DNA of 64,000 nucleotides from Bin87 sp965203855. GTDB taxonomy: Bacteria > Chloroflexota > Dehalococcoidia > Lucifugimonadales > UBA3495. Below the pieces are notes generated by a model. That model had not been told where the DNA came from. It saw only the letters and a list, made by a program, of their open reading frames with translations, and ran no database searches. This document shows positions 34,601 to 42,182 of this stretch, one piece after another. Every line of letters starts with the position of its first letter. Within the stretch, counting starts at the first letter, position 1. Location: positions 124,001 to 188,000 of the forward strand of contig CBDBDN010000009.1 of NCBI GenBank assembly GCA_965203855.1, in the 5' to 3' direction. Made by a program: the position numbers and the translations under genes.

Positions 34601-34965
34601 AGCGGCGCATTGACAAGGTTACCCCGCTCCACGCCACCCGCATGGGTTCCGCCATCCGCCACGCCATCACCAAGCTGGAGAACCAGGACGCCGCCACCAA
34701 AATTATGTTCCTCATCAGCGACGGCCGCCCGCAAGACCGAGGCTACAGCCGCGAAGGCGTGGAAAAAGAGTACGCCGTCCACGACACCCACCAGGCCCTC
34801 CTCGAAGCCAAGCGTAAGGAAATTACCCCCTTCTGCCTCACGGTGGACAAAGCCGGACACGACTATCTCAAGACGATGTGCGGCGACCTCAACTATGAGG
34901 TGCTGGACGACATCTGGGCGCTGCCGGAACGCCTGCCCATGCTCTACCGCTCGCTGACGATGTAG
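31651..34965 (+). CDS. giant NorD/CbbO-like VWA protein
   Basis: 1104 residues. The C-terminal VWA domain has an intact metal site (VVFLLDMSASTAEA about residue 885, FLISDGRPQD further on). Between residues 640 and 780 is a long acidic low-complexity region (many Asp/Glu/Gln), and the first 450 residues are helical repeats (recurring xLxxxPexxxxFL and SPDLVRNLPFW-type units). The NorD/CbbO partner of MoxR ATPases is normally 600-780 aa, so the N-terminal extension is notable. TTG start: AGGAGG lies nine bases upstream and the Nudix gene's stop overlaps. Likely acts with the NorQ-like ATPase. Confidence 0.82.
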   Translation: MTNSASADLQAELVKLPPAVGEAYAAVADAMADSFSDEELALWAKEGVSIGSQTVRSWESAVEYYRVSPEVARSLAFASFMQWARCGTYLSQDSPTLAVAFFKASPSIVTNLRPQYIPRWAGLGRSLYKGTWKSSTLSARFFEVSPDLVRNLPFWDVEVFASLIEALSYKSYDVAAECLVLGRDVLPGMGREREAFLSMSRALTDSSWREVKACLEMAPRALQHVEEGQTGRFLRLGEKLAKMGLRDTSRFLYDGAQALSHVSAGSQGHILDLCEGLLATTPDAVPPFLKSLDPVLNRITLPQLDQWYQHGVELLNENPESGIAFFKIESNTSEAMLETLSSSLELERVKGIMRLYTRALSGENIEVLSTAELVRRQIGWVDQDTASTDGTKVYLPPMVDNYNDKTQNFAWFKVVATHQVSHLEFGSFRFDFARPANVFTDRRFEMETAAQARAAAVRTAASELFQLSDADADAVPAAQPPDPQGGAMRVYTDIGRFLSLFEDRRMAFDLFSVLEDGRLDYRIKTDYPGIRRPALGVQGDALAQRPQIEELPLQEALIELMVHMSLDRFVGLPVPQEYRAEAYMLARIMHRLRTVRASIEDTGEAALRAYEIISRLQNQQQPEEEFQPEDLDDPGEFSEEEYQSLLDKLQAAMDDQQGEPGEGDPYESPEPVEYRGDFKPEMVQLLTKLQMDQSQLGDAEPMTQEELEQLLQDSAELELDAQEGDVDQSMAMFAQNIMKEAGVPPPSNDPGRGYGPILHDDDAGGELEALEPKTFVYDEWDFRANDYKPRWCVVKEKVLDEGDPNFYNDSLRNYASLLAHIKRQFELIMPETWRKTYRLIDGEDIDLNAALEAWADLRMNVPPDEKIYWRRNRVQRDVAVVFLLDMSASTAEAIDEGRHSMDDRDAPDDPVEYMVWLRRRREGLVRRHYKRIIDLEREGCALLINALESIGDTYGIYGFSGYGRENVEFYVIKDIEEPFNDKIKRRIDKVTPLHATRMGSAIRHAITKLENQDAATKIMFLISDGRPQDRGYSREGVEKEYAVHDTHQALLEAKRKEITPFCLTVDKAGHDYLKTMCGDLNYEVLDDIWALPERLPMLYRSLTM

Positions 34966-35002
34966 CGGCGGTATTGGGAGCGCCGCAATGCCGCAAACGA
35001 AA

Positions 35003-35027
35003 CGGGGCGGGCCTCAAACCCGCCCCG
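35003..35027. terminator. strong hairpin, probable terminator of the VWA operon
   Basis: CGGGGCGGG, loop CCTCAAA, CCCGCCCCG, perfect 9-base stem between convergent genes. No U tract follows on either strand, so termination efficiency is uncertain. Confidence 0.6.
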
Positions 35028-35062
35028 ACTTCATCAATGTCGGATTAGAACCGTAGCGCCGG

Positions 35063-35455
35063 CTACCGCCGGTTCCCCTTGCTCCAGTTTCGCAGCGGAT
35101 CGCGCCACCGGTCCTCGATCATTTCCTCAACTACGGCAACGCCGGTAGCATCCTGTTCCCGCCGCAACCGATTCCGTGCTTCGGTCAAAGCTTCGATCTC
35201 CCGCATCGTGAATTTCCGCCTGCGCTCATCCAATGCCCAGAACACCATTCTGATTCCTCCTTCAACTAAAACGGCAAGCGCGCCGTATGCGATTGTACCC
35301 AGCCCGGCCATTTCTTTGACCGGATCCAGATTGTGCCAGAACGCCCATTGCCCTCCGTCGGCCAGAACCGACAAAATCCAAGTAGAAACAGCCGCCCCAA
35401 ATGGCGTGGCCACTGCATGGCGACGCAGCCATCGTATTTCGTCTGTTTGCATCAT
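35063..35455 (-). CDS. small membrane protein, unknown
   Basis: 130 residues with two probable membrane segments (about residues 17-35 and 52-72) and a charged C-terminal helix (MREIEALTEARNRLRREQDATGVAVVEEMIEDR). I do not recognise it. Upstream in-frame start (35542) lies inside cinA; the ATG pair at 35452/35455 is more likely. It lies 29 bases downstream of cinA on the same strand. Confidence 0.55.
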   Translation of the reverse strand: MMQTDEIRWLRRHAVATPFGAAVSTWILSVLADGGQWAFWHNLDPVKEMAGLGTIAYGALAVLVEGGIRMVFWALDERRRKFTMREIEALTEARNRLRREQDATGVAVVEEMIEDRWRDPLRNWSKGNRR

Positions 35456-35484
35456 ACCACACTGATGCCGGCAAAACCGGGGAA

Positions 35485-36723
35485 TTAGCGGCCTGCCGAT
35501 TCCCGTATCAGCTTCCGCAATTCCGTCAACGCCGTGTTGCACGACCTCCGCTTGATAACCAGCCGGCGCGGCGGCGTCCGCAGCGGAAACTCCCGCACCG
35601 TATCACCGTCGGCGATAGCAATAAATATCGTTCCCGGTCGCTGCCCTTCCACTTCATCCGGCCCCAACACTCCCGCCACTCCGATGCCGAAATCTGCCGC
35701 TGTTGCCTGGCGCGCGGCAACTGCCATCGCATTGGCCGCCGCCTGGCTGGCCTCTCCATGTTTCTCCAGAGTGGACGCGTCAACCCCCGCTGCAACCATC
35801 GCTGCGCGCGTATAGGTCACGCTGCCCCCGCGATACCAGCTACCGCTGTCGGGCGCCTCGGTTATCGTATTCGCCAGAAACCCGCCGCTTACCGACTCCA
35901 TCGTAGCCAGTGTCAGCCCGCGTTCCCGTAATGCCATCCCCACCGCCAACTCTGGCGTCTCGTCATCGTAGCCCCAGATATAGGGCGCCAGCCGCTGGTG
36001 GATTGCTTCCTCTACCGGCGCAATCAGTGCGCGCGCCGCCGCCTCGTCCCGCGCCCGCGCAATAATCCGCAAGTGTATCCCGTCCGCTTTGGAGTAGATG
36101 CCCAGATACGGGTTTTCCAGCCCGAAGTATTCGGACACGATTTCGTCCACCGACGCCTCGCCCAGCCCCAGCGTCTTGATATTGCGGGTAATCGTAACTT
36201 CGTCATCAATCAGCGTTTTCAGTTTGGCGTCAATTGCGTCCTGCCACATTGCCCGGTTTTCTCCGGGCGGGCCGGGCATACAGATGATATGCCGGCCGTC
36301 CTTGCGCGCCCACCAGCCCGGCGCAGTCCCGTTGTGGTTGGTGATGAACTCGGCGGACGGTATCAGATGCGCCTGTTTCACATTGTGCGCCGGCATATCC
36401 TGGCCCCGGTTGCGGAACCATTGCCGCAGGTTTTCCAGCTCCGCATCCTGCACCGCCGGCGTTTCCCCGAATGCGGCGGCGACGGCTTCGCGGGTCAGGT
36501 CATCCTGCGTTGGCCCCAACCCGCCGGTAGTAAAGATGATGTCCGACCGTTCCATTCCGCGCCGGAAAGCATCCGTCAGCATCGGCAGATCGTCGCCGAC
36601 AATGCTGACCCACTGCAAGCGGATGCCCAGCGCCGGCAGCCGTCCGGCAATCCAGCTGGCGTTGGTATCGGTAAGCTCGCCCATCAGCAGCTCGGTGCCG
36701 ATAGATATAATCTCGGCCTGCAT
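35485..36723 (-). CDS. cinA: CinA family protein (MoCF plus nicotinamide-nucleotide amidase domains)
   Basis: 412 residues. N-terminal MoaB/MogA-like domain (AEIISIGTELLMGELTDTNASWI, TTGGLGPTQDDLTREA) and C-terminal CinA domain. Some CinA proteins deamidate NMN and hydrolyse ADP-ribose, recycling NAD. The C-domain's nucleophile region reads MESVSGGFLANTIT instead of the common AESCTGG, with Ser and a Val at the Cys-Thr site, seen in some homologues. GGAGG lies just before the ATG at 36723. A structured leader (36724-36832) precedes it. Confidence 0.88.
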   Translation of the reverse strand: MQAEIISIGTELLMGELTDTNASWIAGRLPALGIRLQWVSIVGDDLPMLTDAFRRGMERSDIIFTTGGLGPTQDDLTREAVAAAFGETPAVQDAELENLRQWFRNRGQDMPAHNVKQAHLIPSAEFITNHNGTAPGWWARKDGRHIICMPGPPGENRAMWQDAIDAKLKTLIDDEVTITRNIKTLGLGEASVDEIVSEYFGLENPYLGIYSKADGIHLRIIARARDEAAARALIAPVEEAIHQRLAPYIWGYDDETPELAVGMALRERGLTLATMESVSGGFLANTITEAPDSGSWYRGGSVTYTRAAMVAAGVDASTLEKHGEASQAAANAMAVAARQATAADFGIGVAGVLGPDEVEGQRPGTIFIAIADGDTVREFPLRTPPRRLVIKRRSCNTALTELRKLIRESAGR

Positions 36724-36832
36724 CGCCTAACCTCCGTGGGTGCGCCTGAACCCCACTGCGGGGACCGGGCTGGTAAAGGGTATCTGCAAACTCCCGCTTC
36801 CAGTGGGGTAAGCCAGAGTAAAGGCTGCGCTC

Positions 36833-37897
36833 TTATGGGCAGTCGTACCGCCCCTCTCCCACCGGCGGTTCCGTAACCAGGCAAGCGGTGCGCTGCGCCC
36901 GCACCGTGTTGATTACATAAACTATCGGATCATCCGGCAGCCCGGCGTAATTCACCAGCACTTGCGTATTGCCGGCAGCGTCCAGTATCGGCTGCCCATC
37001 ATCGTCCACCTCAATATGCTCCCCGCCGATGTAGAACTCGTGCTGCCCGTCCCGCGTCGTGATGCGAACCGTCGTTGCCGGCGGGTTCAGGCCGTATTGC
37101 GGATCAGCGGCATCCGTTTCGCTGATTAGCCAGCCGCCCGGCGTTTCGTGGCCGCCCGGCTTGCCCGGCTGCCCGAACCATTGCAGCTGCGACGCCCACC
37201 ATTCCGGCGCCTTCATTCGCTGCCGTTCCCCGCCGTCCACGCTGGCATACCAGGCCCGGGTTTCCGGGTCCGGCGCATAGGATACGGATACGCCGTTATG
37301 GGTAATCTCCAGCTCGGTCAGATAGCGCGTGTCCGCCGAATAAAAGTACCCCAGCTCAATGGCCGGCGGAATATACGGCGGTTCGTCCACCAGCCGGTTC
37401 ACCACCTGAGCCCAAATTTCGGGAATGGTGAACAGCTGCTCGTTGCCGACCACGCGCATATAGTTGTATTCCGCATCCGGCGTTTGGTTCCCCAGCCAGA
37501 ATTCATAGGCGCGGCCGGTTTCCTCAGTGATTTTGATGACGCTTTCCGGCGGATCCAGTCCGTACTGCGCCGGGTTTTCAATGGTATCCGACAGCACCCG
37601 GTTGACTTTGGGGCCGCTGAGCAGCAAAGGTGTACCCGCCCATTTATCCTGAAAGACCGGCTGCCGTTCCCCGCTTTCCTCCACGATGAACCACTTCCCG
37701 CGTCCTAAATCCTTTTCGTAGGATACCGTCTGCCCCCGGTGCATCGCCTCAATGCCTACGATAGCCCCGTCGTCAATCCGCCAGGCCCATGGCGCTTCCT
37801 CCGGCGGCATATTCCGTTCCCAAGGCCGGAACCACAGCGCCAACGCTCCGAAAATCGCCAGCACGAAAACCAGCAGTATCGTCAACCGGATATTCAT
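36833..37897 (-). CDS. DUF4340 domain protein, ABC-operon accessory
   Basis: 354 residues: a single N-terminal membrane anchor (IRLTILLVFVLAIFGALALWF) followed by an extracytoplasmic, repeated beta-domain typical of DUF4340 (YGLDPPESVIKITEETGRAYEFWLGNQTP; second copy YGLNPPATTVRITTRDGQHEFYIGG). It ends the gene row ATPase / permease / Gld-G-like / this, all on the - strand, as in gliding-type ABC exporters of many phyla. The role of DUF4340 is not established. Confidence 0.82.
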   Translation of the reverse strand: MNIRLTILLVFVLAIFGALALWFRPWERNMPPEEAPWAWRIDDGAIVGIEAMHRGQTVSYEKDLGRGKWFIVEESGERQPVFQDKWAGTPLLLSGPKVNRVLSDTIENPAQYGLDPPESVIKITEETGRAYEFWLGNQTPDAEYNYMRVVGNEQLFTIPEIWAQVVNRLVDEPPYIPPAIELGYFYSADTRYLTELEITHNGVSVSYAPDPETRAWYASVDGGERQRMKAPEWWASQLQWFGQPGKPGGHETPGGWLISETDAADPQYGLNPPATTVRITTRDGQHEFYIGGEHIEVDDDGQPILDAAGNTQVLVNYAGLPDDPIVYVINTVRAQRTACLVTEPPVGEGRYDCP

Positions 37898-37938
37898 AAT
37901 TCAAGCCGCCGCTGCGTCATCGCCGAAAGCGTCGTATC

Positions 37939-37962
37939 GTCGTTCCGACGAAAGCCGGAATC
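37939..37962 (+). repeat. degenerate dispersed palindrome, rightmost copy
   Basis: GTCGTTCCGACGAAAGCC followed by GGAATC, two mismatches from the canonical form, in the gap between the DUF4340 and GldG-like genes. I found no further copy to the right end of the window. Confidence 0.65.
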
Positions 37963-37978
37963 CATACGCCCTGCTGCC

Positions 37979-39784
37979 TTATCGCCGCACCCACCAGACT
38001 ACAATCGCCATCAGCCCCATCAATCCCGGCAGCAGCAGCCAGGTGGAAAAGCGCACGAAATTGAACGCATTCGCGCCCAGGTTCCATTCGCGGTACACAA
38101 ACTCCCGGTCGCGTATGGCCACCAGCGAGTAGTCGCCCAGCAGATAGTTGGCGGAATTGAGGAACAGGGCCGCGCCGGAACCGCGCTGCACATTGGCGTT
38201 AGCGATAAAGTCGGAATCGCCAAACACCACCATAGCGGCGATTTCGTTGGCTGGCGGCTGCTGTGTCGGCGCCGGCGCGCCCACCGGAGCGACGATGTCC
38301 AGATACATTGCCGGGAAATATACGCGCTGCGGATCGCCCGCCATCGGCTCCAGGCGTTCAATGTCGTCAATCAGCCGCGCCGCCGGCGTAGTAGCCGCGA
38401 TGGGGCGCGGTAGCCGCGTGCCGGTGTCCTCAATGATGGGTTCTATGGCGGCGGCGCCGGGCATAAACGCTACATTAAGCGGCTGTCCCCGTGGCGCAAC
38501 GATTTCCGGCGGCGCCTGCGGGTTGTAGATGCCGAGGCGCAGCGTGCGCGGCGCGCCCGGCTGAGACCCTTCCGTATCGCGGATGTACCCGTCAACGACT
38601 ACTACCCCCCAGAAAGCGAGAAAGGCGCGGAAAGAGTCCGGCGTGTCCGGCTCCGCCAGAAAAATGAGCCGCGCGCTCTCCCGGCGCGGCGCGCCGTCGG
38701 GTTCTCGCCCGGCCATATAGGCGTTGAGGGCATTGGCGTGGGCCGGCGGCAATTCGCCCGTCGGCCCGGCAATCACCAGCAGCGCCGCGTCATCCGGCAC
38801 CGACACATCATCCTGCGTAATCGGCCAGATTAGGTTTTCCGTTGCGTAATTATCCACTTCCAGCCCGGCGCGTATCCGGCTGTACCCGTTATCGGCCTCC
38901 CCGGCCTCTCCCGCAATGTTCCGCTCGCCATGCCCACCCAGGAAATAGACCTTTTTGCGCTCCGTTTCCGTAGCCACCAGCAGCGCCGTGTACAAATCCT
39001 GTTCCAGCCGGCTGTATGCCGTATCGGTAGGCTGTACCAGATCAATGATGTCCGTACCCACCGCCGATACCGCCAGCGTTTCGTAGGCGGTTACGCCCTG
39101 GCTGCGGGCCAGGTCCGCCTCTTTCTGCGGGTCAACAAACTGATAGGTAAAATTGCCGCTGCGCTGGCTGAACTCGCTGAGCATCGTGTCAACCTTGCCA
39201 TGGCGTGTCAGCGTATCCCGTTCCTCAATCGGGTCCGGGTAATAGGCGGTAACGCTGATGGGACGGTCTAGGCCGTCCAACAGATCCTGCGTGCGCTGCG
39301 CCAGCGAAAACTGGTTGGTCGCCGTAGTGTCAATGCGAAAATTGTTCTCAAAGGCCACATAGTTGATGAGAATCACCAGCCCGATAAACGCCGCCACCAT
39401 AATCACCGTGTTGACGCCATAGCGTCCGGTGCGGCTGAAAAATGCGGCCACAACTTTGCTGAAATAGGCCACGCCCACCAGCCCGGTCAGCACTGCCCCG
39501 ATGCCCAGCACAATGCCCCCGTACAGGCTCAGCGAACCGACAAAGGCCAGCAACACCGCGCCGACCACCATTCCGACTACGCCGGCAATCAGTATCGGAG
39601 CGTAAAAAATGCCTACGGCGTCAAAGGCCGGCTCAATGAACGAAAAGAGGGTGCGCGACTGCTCGTCCAGCGCCGACGCGTCCTCTGATGCGTCAATCTC
39701 CGTTTCCGCCGGCGTATCGGAGCGTTCCCGTCCTCGCCGCCGGCGCCAGTCGCGCGGGGTATCGTCGCTGCGCTGCTGCGTCAT
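37979..39784 (-). CDS. GldG-like ABC transporter auxiliary protein
   Basis: 601 residues. A basic, charged N-terminus, several membrane segments between about residues 48 and 145, then a large extracytoplasmic domain (LLDGLDRPISVTAYYPDP, VYFLGGHGERNI, VVFGDSDFIANANV) of the GldG/IFT52-like ABC family, and a C-terminal membrane helix (WLLLPGLMGLMAIVVWWVRR). Next to permease and ATPase genes. 5-base gap to the permease gene upstream, so one operon. Substrate and motility role not shown. Confidence 0.82.
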   Translation of the reverse strand: MTQQRSDDTPRDWRRRRGRERSDTPAETEIDASEDASALDEQSRTLFSFIEPAFDAVGIFYAPILIAGVVGMVVGAVLLAFVGSLSLYGGIVLGIGAVLTGLVGVAYFSKVVAAFFSRTGRYGVNTVIMVAAFIGLVILINYVAFENNFRIDTTATNQFSLAQRTQDLLDGLDRPISVTAYYPDPIEERDTLTRHGKVDTMLSEFSQRSGNFTYQFVDPQKEADLARSQGVTAYETLAVSAVGTDIIDLVQPTDTAYSRLEQDLYTALLVATETERKKVYFLGGHGERNIAGEAGEADNGYSRIRAGLEVDNYATENLIWPITQDDVSVPDDAALLVIAGPTGELPPAHANALNAYMAGREPDGAPRRESARLIFLAEPDTPDSFRAFLAFWGVVVVDGYIRDTEGSQPGAPRTLRLGIYNPQAPPEIVAPRGQPLNVAFMPGAAAIEPIIEDTGTRLPRPIAATTPAARLIDDIERLEPMAGDPQRVYFPAMYLDIVAPVGAPAPTQQPPANEIAAMVVFGDSDFIANANVQRGSGAALFLNSANYLLGDYSLVAIRDREFVYREWNLGANAFNFVRFSTWLLLPGLMGLMAIVVWWVRR

Positions 39785-39789
39785 ACGGC

Positions 39790-40503
39790 CTATCTCCAGC
39801 GCCGCGACTCCAGCGCCCGTATCGCCAAAAACAGGAACAGCGCCGTCGCCGTGATGAAATACACGATATGGGCCGAGTCAATTATGCCGCGGTCAAAATC
39901 GTTGAAATGCGCCGTGAATCCCAAATTGGTGAACACCGTCGCCCAGAACCCCGTAACCACATTGCTGATAAACGAAGTGGCGTAAAGCGCCACCAGTATC
40001 CCGATGCCCACTACTGCGGCAACTATCTGGTTGCTGGTGAGCGTGGAGGTTAGTATGCCCACCGCCAGGGCCGCCATCCCGTAAAGCGTCAGCCCCAAGT
40101 AGCCGGAGTAAATCGGCCCCGGATCCGGCGTGGCGAAAGCCACCAGCAGGATGACATAATAGGAAGTCAACGCCAGCAGGAACAGCAGAAAAGTCAGGCT
40201 GGCAAGGTATTTGCCCAAAATCACTTCCCAGTCCCGCACCGGCGAAGTCAGCAGCAGTTCAATGGTGCCCAGCTTTTGCTCCTCGGCCAGCAGCCGCATC
40301 GTCAACGCCGGCGCCAGCGGTATCAGCAGGAAAGTAGCGCCCTGGAAAAAATTGCTCATCGACGCTTCCGGAAACGGGTTCCCCAGATCCTGGACGAAAA
40401 AGAACCCGCTCAACGCCATAAAGATGAGCGCCACGATGTAGGCCACCGGGCTGCTGAAATAGACCTGAATTTCTTTGAGCGCCACGGCGCGTATAGTTCG
40501 CAT
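39790..40503 (-). CDS. ABC-2 type permease (GldF-like)
   Basis: 237 residues, six membrane segments; N-terminal KEIQVYFSSPVAYIV and MRLLAEEQKLGTIELLLTSPVRDWEVILGKYL are the conserved cytoplasmic loop of GldF/NosY-like ABC permeases. The start ATG is seven bases past the ATPase stop. Together with GldA- and GldG-type partners forms the transporter. Confidence 0.87.
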   Translation of the reverse strand: MRTIRAVALKEIQVYFSSPVAYIVALIFMALSGFFFVQDLGNPFPEASMSNFFQGATFLLIPLAPALTMRLLAEEQKLGTIELLLTSPVRDWEVILGKYLASLTFLLFLLALTSYYVILLVAFATPDPGPIYSGYLGLTLYGMAALAVGILTSTLTSNQIVAAVVGIGILVALYATSFISNVVTGFWATVFTNLGFTAHFNDFDRGIIDSAHIVYFITATALFLFLAIRALESRRWR

Positions 40504-40509
40504 CGTTCC

Positions 40510-41541
40510 CTAATCCCGCCTCTCGCCGTAGCCACCGTCGTCGCTTTCCGATTCCGATGTAGTCAAACGCAGGAAGATATCCTCCAGGCTCATACTGCTT
40601 ACCTGCATACTCAGCAGGCTCCACCCACGGCTTACTATCGTGCGCGATATTTCGTCGCGCAGATCGCGGCCCTCCTGGTATTTCACGCGATAAGCATTCA
40701 CGCCGGGGCGGGGATGATGGGTAACCTCGGTTACGCCGTCCACTTGGCGCAGCGTGGTTAATACCTCCGCCGGCGGCCCGCCGATTTCAACCTCCAGCTG
40801 CTCTACGCCCCTCAGATGCTGCGCCAGGTTGTTCGGCGTGTCGGCCGCTACGATATGCCCTTCGTGGATGATCAGCACCCGTTCGCAAATCATACTGACT
40901 TCCGGCAGGATGTGGCTGCTCAAAACCACCGTCTGCTCCTGCCCCAGCTCCTGGATCAGGATGCGCGTCTCTACTACCTGGATGGGGTCGATGCCGATGG
41001 TAGGCTCGTCCAGCACCAGCACTTCGGGTTCATGCAATATCGCCTGGGCGATGCCTACCCGCTGTCGGAAACCTTTGGACAGCTTGCCGATATGCGTCTT
41101 GTAGTAGTCGCCCAGCCGGCACAAGTCAATCACATCGTCAATCCGGCCGCGTATCCGACGGCGCGGCATCCCGCGCAGCGTTCCCATATATTTCAGATAG
41201 CCGGTCACCGTCATTTCGGTGTGCAACGGCACCGATTCCGGCAGGTAGCCGACCCGGCGGCGCACTTCCAGGGATTTTTCTACCACATCGTACCCGCCTA
41301 CCGTAACGCTGCCCCGGGTGGGCGGCATAAAGCCAGTCAGAATACGCATTGTGGTAGTCTTGCCGGCCCCGTTAGGCCCCAGAAAGCCCAGAATCTCGCC
41401 GCGCCGCACCGTAAAGTTGACGTTCTCCACCGCCGGCATCGGGCCGTAGTAGTGCGTCAGATCCTGTACGGCAATCATCGCATCGCCGGCGCTTTCCCCC
41501 CCGGCGTCTATTGCGTTTTCGTTTGCGGTGTCGGCGGCCAT
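40510..41541 (-). CDS. ABC transporter ATPase (GldA-like)
   Basis: 343 residues. Walker A GPNGAGKTTT, signature LSKGFRQRVG, Walker B VLVLDEPTIGIDP, H-loop SSHILPEV; C-terminal extension LEVEIGGPPAEVLTTL as in DrrA/GldA proteins. The first ~20 residues (Asp/Glu/Ala) may not be translated; an ATG at 41478 starts the conserved sequence (MIAVQDLTHYYGP), but neither has a clear ribosome-binding site. First gene of the four-gene operon. Confidence 0.88.
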   Translation of the reverse strand: MAADTANENAIDAGGESAGDAMIAVQDLTHYYGPMPAVENVNFTVRRGEILGFLGPNGAGKTTTMRILTGFMPPTRGSVTVGGYDVVEKSLEVRRRVGYLPESVPLHTEMTVTGYLKYMGTLRGMPRRRIRGRIDDVIDLCRLGDYYKTHIGKLSKGFRQRVGIAQAILHEPEVLVLDEPTIGIDPIQVVETRILIQELGQEQTVVLSSHILPEVSMICERVLIIHEGHIVAADTPNNLAQHLRGVEQLEVEIGGPPAEVLTTLRQVDGVTEVTHHPRPGVNAYRVKYQEGRDLRDEISRTIVSRGWSLLSMQVSSMSLEDIFLRLTTSESESDDGGYGERRD

Positions 41542-41753
41542 CGTTCTGCTCGTCTGTCGTAATTCAGCCCGGTATGATATACGCTTGCGCCAGCGCTGCG
41601 GATTGGCAGACTCGGCGCGCCGGCGCCGGCGGTATTGCGCCGCGCCTTTGAATCAGGCGCAAGGTATGATATGCTGTAACCCGTAATTTCGCAAGACGGC
41701 AACGCCCCGTCCGATACGGGGCTATTTTTATCGGCAGGGGGCCGGCAAGCAGA
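41542..41753. promoter_or_regulatory. divergent leader region with an attenuator-like hairpin before speD
   Basis: Between divergent ABC and speD genes. TATGAT occurs at 41573-41578 and 41665-41670. A hairpin CCCCGT/ACGGGG (41705-41721), followed by CTATTTTTA, looks like an intrinsic terminator 33 bases before the speD start, with no upstream gene on that strand. This is compatible with transcription attenuation or a metabolite-sensing leader. Confidence 0.45.
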
Positions 41754-42182
41754 ATGCACTTGATTATTGACGGTTTCGGCGGCGACGATGCCATGATGTG
41801 GGACACGGCCCGGCTGCGGGCTTTTCTGAATGACTACCCCGCCAGCCTGGGGATGACCAAAATCACGGAACCCGAAGTGCTGGAATATCACGGCCCCAAC
41901 CCCAGCGACAGCGGCATCTCCGGCTTTGTCATCATCGCCGAGAGCCACATCAGCGTCCACACCTTTCCGCCCCGAAACTATGTGAACATCGATATTTTCT
42001 CCTGCAAGTCCTTTGACCACGAGCAGGCGATTGCCGATGCCTGTACCTTGTTTGACCTCAAAGAGGTGAAAACCTGGTTGCTGGATCGGGGGCTGGAATG
42101 GCAGGACGCCGCCCAAGGCGCCGTGGCAACGCGCCGCCAGCGCACCGCGCTGCAAGCTGCCGTCGGTTCCTCCGTTGCCTGA
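41754..42182 (+). CDS. speD: S-adenosylmethionine decarboxylase
   Basis: 142 residues, class 1B (SpeH) type. IIAESHISVHTFPPRNYVNI contains the self-cleavage site (Glu-Ser; pyruvoyl Ser) and partner residues; short N- and C-halves as in the Bacillus/Thermotoga enzyme. Makes decarboxylated AdoMet for spermidine. C-terminal tail (QDAAQGAVATRRQRTALQAAVG) extends beyond the usual core. Spermidine synthase is not in the window. It overlaps the next gene by eight bases. Confidence 0.9.
   Translation: MHLIIDGFGGDDAMMWDTARLRAFLNDYPASLGMTKITEPEVLEYHGPNPSDSGISGFVIIAESHISVHTFPPRNYVNIDIFSCKSFDHEQAIADACTLFDLKEVKTWLLDRGLEWQDAAQGAVATRRQRTALQAAVGSSVA

Noticed and set aside
33148..34860. 570-codon open frame on the - strand
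   Set aside because: Mirror of the NorD-like gene; Val/Gly/Phe-rich shadow of GC-rich codons without start signal or domain.
35003..35027. Hairpin as an attenuator
   Set aside because: Lies at the end of the VWA gene between convergent genes; a terminator/transcript-end role is simpler.
37979..41541. Complete gliding-motility machinery
   Set aside because: Only the ABC part (GldA/F/G-like plus DUF4340) is present; such transporters occur in many non-gliding bacteria.
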